From assembly GCF_003807585.1 (NCBI RefSeq), contig NZ_RMBX01000003.1:248001-312000 (forward strand): a stretch of DNA of 64,000 bases, in the 5' to 3' direction. This DNA is from Chitinophaga barathri (lineage in GTDB: Bacteria; Bacteroidota; Bacteroidia; Chitinophagales; Chitinophagaceae). This document shows, in pieces, positions 59,214-64,000 of the stretch (positions within the stretch are counted from its first letter, which is position 1; every line of letters begins with the position of its first letter). Both the position numbers and the translations under genes were made by a program. Under the pieces are notes generated by a model. It did not search any database. It had not been told where the DNA came from and worked only from the letters and a program-made list of their open reading frames with translations.

Positions 59214-60491
59214 TCACTCCAGGCAATGGAAGCCGTCGGGCAGTACCGCCCCTTTCTTCACAACAACAATGCCATCCTTCACGGTGTACTTTTCAAAATC
59301 CCCGTCTTCCAGGTGCCTGCCGCCATTAATACGTACGTCATTTCCGATGCAGGCGTTTTTGTCGATGATCGCATTGTTGATATAACAGCGGTCGCCGATG
59401 CCGATGGGCGGGCGGCCTTTGCTGCGCGCACTGTTGATCTCGTCCAGCGTCTGGTAGATGTCGTTGCCCATCAGGTAGCTGTTGCTGATGGTGGTGCCTT
59501 TGCCGATTCGGGTGCGGATGCCTACCACGCAGCGTTCCAGGCGGCTGGCGTTGATGATACAGCCGTCCGCGATCACCGTCTTTTCCAGCGTGGTGCCGGA
59601 TATCTTCGCCGGCGGCAGCATACGGGCGCGGGAGAAGATGGTGGTGGCATCGTCGAAAAGGTTGAACTGGGGGATATCGTCTGTGAGGCCGAGGTTGGCC
59701 TCAAAGAAGGAAGAGATGTTCCCGATGTCCGTCCAGTAGCCCTCGTACTGGAAGCTCAGCACTTTGTATTTGTCAATGTTGTTCGGGATGATCTCCTTGC
59801 CAAAGTCCGTCGCTTCGGGGCTGTTGGTAAGCAGGTCGAACAAAAGCTGTTTGTTGAAGATATAAATACCCATGGACGCCAGGTAGATACGTCCTTCCCT
59901 TTCCATTTCGGGGCTCACATCGGAGTTCCAGTCCGGCAGCAGCTCTTTCTTCGGTTTTTCGATGAAAGAGGAAATAAAACTGTCCTCATCCGTTTTGAGG
60001 ATGCCGAACTCCGTCGCCTCGCGGGCGTGAACGGGAATGGTGGCAATGGAGATATCCGCCCCTTTGTCGATATGATGTTTGATCATCTCCCGGAAATCCA
60101 TCTGGTACAGCTGGTCGCCCGAGAGTATCAGCGCATATTCGAACTCGAAGTTTTCCAGGTGCCGGAGGGTTTGCCTTACGGCGTCCGCGGTGCCCTGGAA
60201 CCAGGTGGGGTTATCCGGCGTCTGCTCAGCCGCCAGTATGTCCACAAACGCTTTGCTGAAGTGGCTGAAGTGGTAAGTGTTTTTGATATGTTTGTTCAGC
60301 GATGCGGAGTTGAACTGCGTGAGCACGAAAATACGGTGCAGGTCCGCGTTGAGACAGTTTGATATGGGGATATCTACCAAGCGGTATTTACCCGCCACTG
60401 GCACGGCAGGCTTGGAGCGGCTGCGGGTCAGGGGATAGAGCCTTGTTCCGGCTCCCCCGCCAAGAATAATGGAGATCACTGCATTAGACAT
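59214..60491 (-). CDS. glgC: Glucose-1-phosphate adenylyltransferase (ADP-glucose pyrophosphorylase)
   Basis: 425 residues. It makes ADP-glucose from ATP and glucose-1-phosphate, the committed step of bacterial glycogen. The N-terminal ILGGGAGTRLYPLTRSRSKP binds nucleotide, GKYRLVDIPISNCLN and FQGTADAVRQ are diagnostic, and the last 130 residues are a left-handed beta-helix (hexapeptide-like IGDRCYINNAIIDKNACIGN). It starts 9 bases after the glgA stop, one operon with glgA upstream and GH130 downstream. Confidence 0.95.
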   Translation of the reverse strand: MSNAVISIILGGGAGTRLYPLTRSRSKPAVPVAGKYRLVDIPISNCLNADLHRIFVLTQFNSASLNKHIKNTYHFSHFSKAFVDILAAEQTPDNPTWFQGTADAVRQTLRHLENFEFEYALILSGDQLYQMDFREMIKHHIDKGADISIATIPVHAREATEFGILKTDEDSFISSFIEKPKKELLPDWNSDVSPEMEREGRIYLASMGIYIFNKQLLFDLLTNSPEATDFGKEIIPNNIDKYKVLSFQYEGYWTDIGNISSFFEANLGLTDDIPQFNLFDDATTIFSRARMLPPAKISGTTLEKTVIADGCIINASRLERCVVGIRTRIGKGTTISNSYLMGNDIYQTLDEINSARSKGRPPIGIGDRCYINNAIIDKNACIGNDVRINGGRHLEDGDFEKYTVKDGIVVVKKGAVLPDGFHCLE

Positions 60492-60500
60492 AACGTAAAC

Positions 60501-61922
60501 TTATTTTAGGCTGGTGTATAGATCAATGTATTGTTCTGCTGCTTTATCCCAGGAGTGGTCCTGCTGCATGGCGGCCTTCCTGATCTTTGAAAATTTTGTT
60601 TTGGTGGCGGACAGTTCCAGCGCGCGGCCGATGGCGTGCAGCACGTCGCCCGCCGTGGCGTGGAAAAACCGGATACCGGTGCCGCCTTCGTCCCCGAAAT
60701 CGGTCACGGTGTCTATGAGGCCGCCGGTGGTACGCACGATGGGTATGGTGCCGTACCGCATGGCGTACATCTGGTTCAGGCCGCATGGCTCCACCCGTGA
60801 AGGCATGAGCAGGTAGTCCGCCCCGGCGTACAGCTGGTGGCTGAGCGTTTCGTTATAACCGATATACACATTAAAGTGTTCATCGGCATACGCCCTGGTT
60901 TGCTGCAGCATCCATTCGGTGTGCGCATCGCCGCTGCCCAGCACGAGGAAATTCAGTTTCCCGTGATGCTCCGCCAGCGCCCTGCCGATGATCTCCGGCA
61001 GCAGGTCCGCGCCTTTGTCCACCACCAGCCGGCCGATGAATACGAACAGCGGCAGTTCGGGGTCCAGCTCGAAGGTTTCGCAGAGGGCTTCTTTGTTGGC
61101 CTTTTTGCCTTTCGCCACGTCTTTGATGCCGTAGCGGGTATTGATCATGGGGTCTTTCGCGGGGTTCCAGACCTTATCGTCTATGCCGTTCAGTATTCCC
61201 CTTGCTTTACTTCTTTCAGCGCTCAGCAACAATTCCAGGCCATTCGCGCTGTGGAACAGTTCTTCCATGTAACTGGGAGACACGGTATTGAACCGCCAGC
61301 AGCATTTGATGGCCGAGGCCAGCGGGTTGATGGCGCCGTTCCAGTCCAGCATACCGCTTTTCCAGAGGTCGAAGGTCGGGATGAGGTACAATTTGTTCCA
61401 TCCGAACTGCCCCTGGTACTGGGCGTTGTGAATGGTGACCACGGTGGAAATATCCTTCAGGCGTTTGTACTTGTAGGCATACTGCACCAGGAAAGGGATG
61501 AGGCCGGTGTGATGGTCGTGGCAGTGAATGACGTCCGGCTGGTGCTGCCATTCGTTCAGCCAGTCCAGCACCGCCACCTGGAAGGCCAGGAAACGTTCGG
61601 TGTCATTCATATAACCATACACGCCGGCAGTATCCAGCAGGCCAGGGATGTCCACCTGGTAAAGGTCGAAGCCCAGCACATTGTTGCTTTCTTTCCAGAC
61701 GTTGAAGTGATACCAGTCGTGCCCGAGCCACAATCCGCCCTGGTGCACGAGTTCAAAACTGTTCTGCCCGTTTTCCCTGAAAGGGGTCCGATAGGCCGGC
61801 ATCACCACCTTTGCGATGGCTCCCGCTTCATACTGGTATTTGGGCAAAGCCCCTACCACATCTCCAAGGCCGCCTACCTTGGCGACCGGGTAACATTCCG
61901 CGCTGACGTGTAATATTTCCAT
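60501..61922 (-). CDS. glgA: Glycogen synthase (ADP-glucose, GT5)
   Basis: 473 residues. The N-terminus MEILHVSAECYPVAKVGGLGDVVGALPK includes KxGGLGDV, the ADP-glucose-binding motif of GT5. The C-terminal domain has LFVFIGRLVVDKGADLLPE and MPSRVEPCGLNQMYAMRYGTIPIVRTTGGL with the E-x7-type site. It extends alpha-1,4-glucan chains from ADP-glucose. It is the first gene of the glgA-glgC-GH130 operon; a copy of the palindromic element lies 130 bases upstream, between it and the divergent DUF72 gene. Confidence 0.94.
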   Translation of the reverse strand: MEILHVSAECYPVAKVGGLGDVVGALPKYQYEAGAIAKVVMPAYRTPFRENGQNSFELVHQGGLWLGHDWYHFNVWKESNNVLGFDLYQVDIPGLLDTAGVYGYMNDTERFLAFQVAVLDWLNEWQHQPDVIHCHDHHTGLIPFLVQYAYKYKRLKDISTVVTIHNAQYQGQFGWNKLYLIPTFDLWKSGMLDWNGAINPLASAIKCCWRFNTVSPSYMEELFHSANGLELLLSAERSKARGILNGIDDKVWNPAKDPMINTRYGIKDVAKGKKANKEALCETFELDPELPLFVFIGRLVVDKGADLLPEIIGRALAEHHGKLNFLVLGSGDAHTEWMLQQTRAYADEHFNVYIGYNETLSHQLYAGADYLLMPSRVEPCGLNQMYAMRYGTIPIVRTTGGLIDTVTDFGDEGGTGIRFFHATAGDVLHAIGRALELSATKTKFSKIRKAAMQQDHSWDKAAEQYIDLYTSLK

Positions 61923-62052
61923 ACTGCATATAATTTAAACCGATAAAGCCAGAATTCAAAGAATCGTTAATAAAATTAAAAAAGAATTATCCACCTGTTT
62001 AAGCCGATACAGGAAAAAGGAGCGGCAGGGCTAAAGCGGGAGGAGCATACCT

Positions 62053-62188
62053 GTCATTGCGAGGAGCAGCGGGGACAAAGTGGGAGGAGCGACGAAGCAA
62101 TCTCCTGCATTGAATGGAGATGCCCGAGTATTATGAGATTGCTTCGTCGCCGCTCCTGCACAAAATCCGCGCTGCTCCTCGCAATGAC
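62053..62188. repeat. Nested palindromic repeat element, copy 2 (136 bp)
   Basis: The outer arms GTCATTGCGAGGAGCAGCG (62053-62071 and 62170-62188) are perfect 19-bp inverted repeats. The inner arms GCGACGAAGCAATCTC (62089-62104 and 62135-62150) are perfect over 16 bp. The order and sequence match copy 1 at 17468-17606, while the central loop differs. It lies in the divergent gap between glgA and the DUF72 gene and would fold into one long hairpin in any transcript. Confidence 0.88.
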
Positions 62189-62246
62189 GTGGCTTCTCCC
62201 AATGCGCAGATATCTCCCCTGTTATAAAAAAATAATACATTGCAAT

Positions 62247-63152
62247 ATGCAGTTCGGACGGCAGGACCTCAGCGTCCTTAACAATATCGATTTCAAATTG
62301 CCCGCGGAGCCGGTCTTTAACGGCGGCGTCCTTCGCGGCAAACCCGCTGCCTCGCCCGCGATCAGGCTGGGCGCTACCAGCTGGAACCGGAAAGACTGGC
62401 TGGGCGGTGTGTTTCCCAAAGGCACCAAAGAAAAGGACTTCCTGTCCGAATATGCCAAACACTTCAACAGCGTGGAGCTGAACGCCACCCATTATAAGAT
62501 CTACCCGCCGGAGACGATCCGCGGCTGGGCGGAGAAAGTGAGTAATCCTGACTTCCGTTTCAGCCCGAAGGTGCCCCAGAGCATCAGTCATTACAGCAAC
62601 CTGGTGAACGCCAAAGACCAGACGGACGCCTTCCTGGAAGGCTTGCTGGCCTTTGAGGACAAGCTCGGCCCCATCTTCATGCAGATGAGCGAAAGCTACA
62701 GCCCTGCGCGCAAAGACCTGCTGTTCACTTACCTGGCCTCCCTCCCAAAGGATCTGAACTTTTTCCTGGAGCTGCGGCACCCGGACTGGTTCACCGATCC
62801 CCATCACAGTACCACCCTTTATCATAATCTCCGCAACCTGGGCATCGGCCTGATCATTACGGACACGGCCGGCCGCCGGGATGTGGTGCATATGCACCTG
62901 CCGGTGCCCCGGGCCATGATCCGCTTCGTGGGCAACAGCCTGCACCCCACGGACTACCAGCGGGCGGACGATTGGGTGAACCGGCTGGCCTTCTGGCTGG
63001 CAAACGGGCTGGAAGAAGCCTATATTTTCATGCATATGCATGACGATACGGCGGTTCCTGAAATGGCGATTTACCTTGCCGAAAAGCTGGAAGCCGCCAC
63101 AGGCCTGACAATCAGGAAACCATACATCCACCGGGAAAATACTCTCTTTTAG
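62247..63152 (+). CDS. DUF72-family protein
   Basis: 301 residues from the ATG at 62247; the frame runs back to 62133 inside the palindromic element and is not family-like there. DUF72 features: IRLGATSWNRKDWLGGVFPKG near the start, EYAKHFNSVELNATHYKIYPPETIRGWAEKV, RFSPKVPQSISH, and LNFFLELRHPDWF. It has a TIM-barrel-like fold related to endonuclease IV; the biochemical function is not established. The FAD oxidase gene begins 42 bases further on. Confidence 0.87.
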   Translation: MQFGRQDLSVLNNIDFKLPAEPVFNGGVLRGKPAASPAIRLGATSWNRKDWLGGVFPKGTKEKDFLSEYAKHFNSVELNATHYKIYPPETIRGWAEKVSNPDFRFSPKVPQSISHYSNLVNAKDQTDAFLEGLLAFEDKLGPIFMQMSESYSPARKDLLFTYLASLPKDLNFFLELRHPDWFTDPHHSTTLYHNLRNLGIGLIITDTAGRRDVVHMHLPVPRAMIRFVGNSLHPTDYQRADDWVNRLAFWLANGLEEAYIFMHMHDDTAVPEMAIYLAEKLEAATGLTIRKPYIHRENTLF

Positions 63153-63194
63153 GGCCTGTTTTAACAGTCTGGTGAATGTATTATTTTCGCCCTC

Positions 63195-64000
63195 ATGATC
63201 AAGCGAGAATTGCTGGAAAAGCTCGGCCAAGACCTGAAAGGCGAATTGTATACAGATGATATCATGCGCACCCTGTACGCCACGGACGCTTCCGCATACC
63301 GGGAAATGCCCCTGGCGGTAGCCATCCCTGAAAATGAACAGGACATCAAAACCCTTATCCGGTTTGCCCGGGAGCACAAGACCTCGCTGATCCCCCGGAC
63401 CGCCGGCACTTCGCTGGCAGGCCAGGTGGTAGGGAACGGCATTATCGTGGACGTTTCCAAAAAATTCACCCGCATCCTGGAGATCAATACAGACGAGCAC
63501 TGGGTACGCGTACAACCCGGCGTGATCCGCGACGAGCTGAACCTGTTCCTTACTTCCCACGGTTTCTATTTCGGCCCCGAGACCTCCACGGCCAACCGAG
63601 CGATGATCGGCGGCATGGTGGGAAACAACTCCTGCGGCTCCAATTCCGTGGTATATGGCAGCACCCGCGAACACCTGCTGTCTGTGAACGCCATCCTCAG
63701 CGACGGCAGCGACGCCACTTTTGGCGCCCTTACAACGGATGAATTCCATGCCAAATGCGAGGCAAACGACGAAAGGCTTGAAACAACCGTATATAAACAG
63801 ATCCGCACCCTGCTGGGCAATGCGGACAACCAGCGGGAAATACGGAAAGAATTCCCCAAACCGGAGATCCTGCGCCGCAATACCGGCTACGCGGTAGATA
63901 TGCTGCTGGAAACGGCGCCGTTCACCGCCGGGAAAGAAGACTTCAACTTCTGTAAGCTCATTGCCGGCTCCGAAGGCACCCTGGCTTTCCTGACGGAGAT
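63195..64000 (+). CDS. FAD-linked oxidase (GlcD/D-lactate dehydrogenase-like), 3' truncated by window edge
   Basis: 268 residues are visible with no stop before the window ends. The N-terminal PCMH-type FAD domain is clear: ATDASAYREMPLAVAIPENEQDI, PRTAGTSLAGQVVGNGIIVDVS (GTSLAGQ at 71-77), RVQPGVIRDELN, STANRAMIGGMVGNNSCGSNSVVYGST, and SEGTLAFLTEI at the edge. Members oxidise 2-hydroxy acids such as D-lactate or glycolate; in Bacteroidetes the full-length form of about 970 residues often carries a C-terminal Fe-S domain, which cannot be checked here. TATTTTCG 5 bases before the ATG is a possible one-mismatch -7 box. Confidence 0.85.
   Translation, partial: MIKRELLEKLGQDLKGELYTDDIMRTLYATDASAYREMPLAVAIPENEQDIKTLIRFAREHKTSLIPRTAGTSLAGQVVGNGIIVDVSKKFTRILEINTDEHWVRVQPGVIRDELNLFLTSHGFYFGPETSTANRAMIGGMVGNNSCGSNSVVYGSTREHLLSVNAILSDGSDATFGALTTDEFHAKCEANDERLETTVYKQIRTLLGNADNQREIRKEFPKPEILRRNTGYAVDMLLETAPFTAGKEDFNFCKLIAGSEGTLAFLTE

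Noticed and set aside
62133..62246. N-terminal extension of the DUF72 gene
   Set aside because: These codons lie inside the palindromic element and give MRLLRRRSCTK-type sequence unrelated to DUF72, which begins properly at 62247.
62031..63749. 572-residue antisense frame spanning DUF72 and the FAD oxidase
   Set aside because: It runs across two recognisable genes and the palindromic element; its sequence shows no domain.

Overview
The window reads as chromosomal DNA of a GC-rich Bacteroidetes (Bacteroidota) species, most likely a Chitinophaga-like member of the Chitinophagaceae. The support comes from type IX secretion sorting domains, the CHU_C/GEVED architecture, futalosine-route menaquinone (mqnE), bacillithiol (bshC), a GT117/DUF2723 membrane glycosyltransferase, and promoters of the Bacteroidetes form TTG-N19-TAnnTTTG. 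There is no rRNA, prophage or CRISPR array. About 50 genes are supported, plus one tRNA-Cys. Two genes are cut by the window ends: a SAM hydroxide adenosyltransferase (left) and a FAD-linked oxidase (right).

Layout. 0-4.4 kb: SAM hydrolase, a small monooxygenase and the GT117 protein. 4.5-4.65 kb: a gene-free stretch built of degenerate 11-bp repeats. 4.8-10.7 kb: secreted sugar isomerase/epimerase-like, Gfo/Idh/MocA and DUF1080 proteins (a probable keto-sugar set) flanking a VWA/MoxR-type ATPase pair. 10.7-13.8 kb: small AT-richer hypothetical genes, a secreted tail-fibre-like protein and a small basic protein. 13.8-14.3 kb: two more short-period arrays and tRNA-Cys. 14.3-21.2 kb: nucleoside phosphorylase, dapF, corA, Nudix, queuosine-precursor transporter, YfhO-like protein. 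21.3-30.7 kb: a surface-polysaccharide region (GT2, GT4, GT2, GT11 fucosyltransferase, flippase, GT2, FkbM) split by a type IX-secreted protein. 30.7-37.3 kb: NlpC/P60 lipoprotein, dnaE, trxA, nucleoside transporter. 37.5-43.9 kb: secreted metalloprotease overlapping mqnE, a DUF192 lipoprotein, a heme-binding CxxCH dehydrogenase. 44.1-44.7 kb: a toxin-antitoxin pair. 44.7-54.1 kb: MFS transporter, smc, FUSC protein, bshC. 54.3-61.9 kb: two GT4 enzymes facing a glgA-glgC-GH130 operon. 62.2-64 kb: DUF72 and the FAD oxidase.

The main non-gene signals are: (i) two copies (17.5 and 62.1 kb) of a 136-139 bp nested palindrome with the same outer and inner arms; (ii) two intergenic arrays with a strict 11-bp period and a similar unit core; (iii) intrinsic terminators at unrelated loci sharing nearly the same stem; and (iv) start codons 7 nt after a -7 box, suggesting leaderless or nearly leaderless mRNAs. 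The most system-like gene set is the carbohydrate cluster at 54-62 kb, where a GH130 enzyme is co-directional with ADP-glucose/glycogen synthesis genes and faces a GT4 fused to a large helical C-terminal domain.
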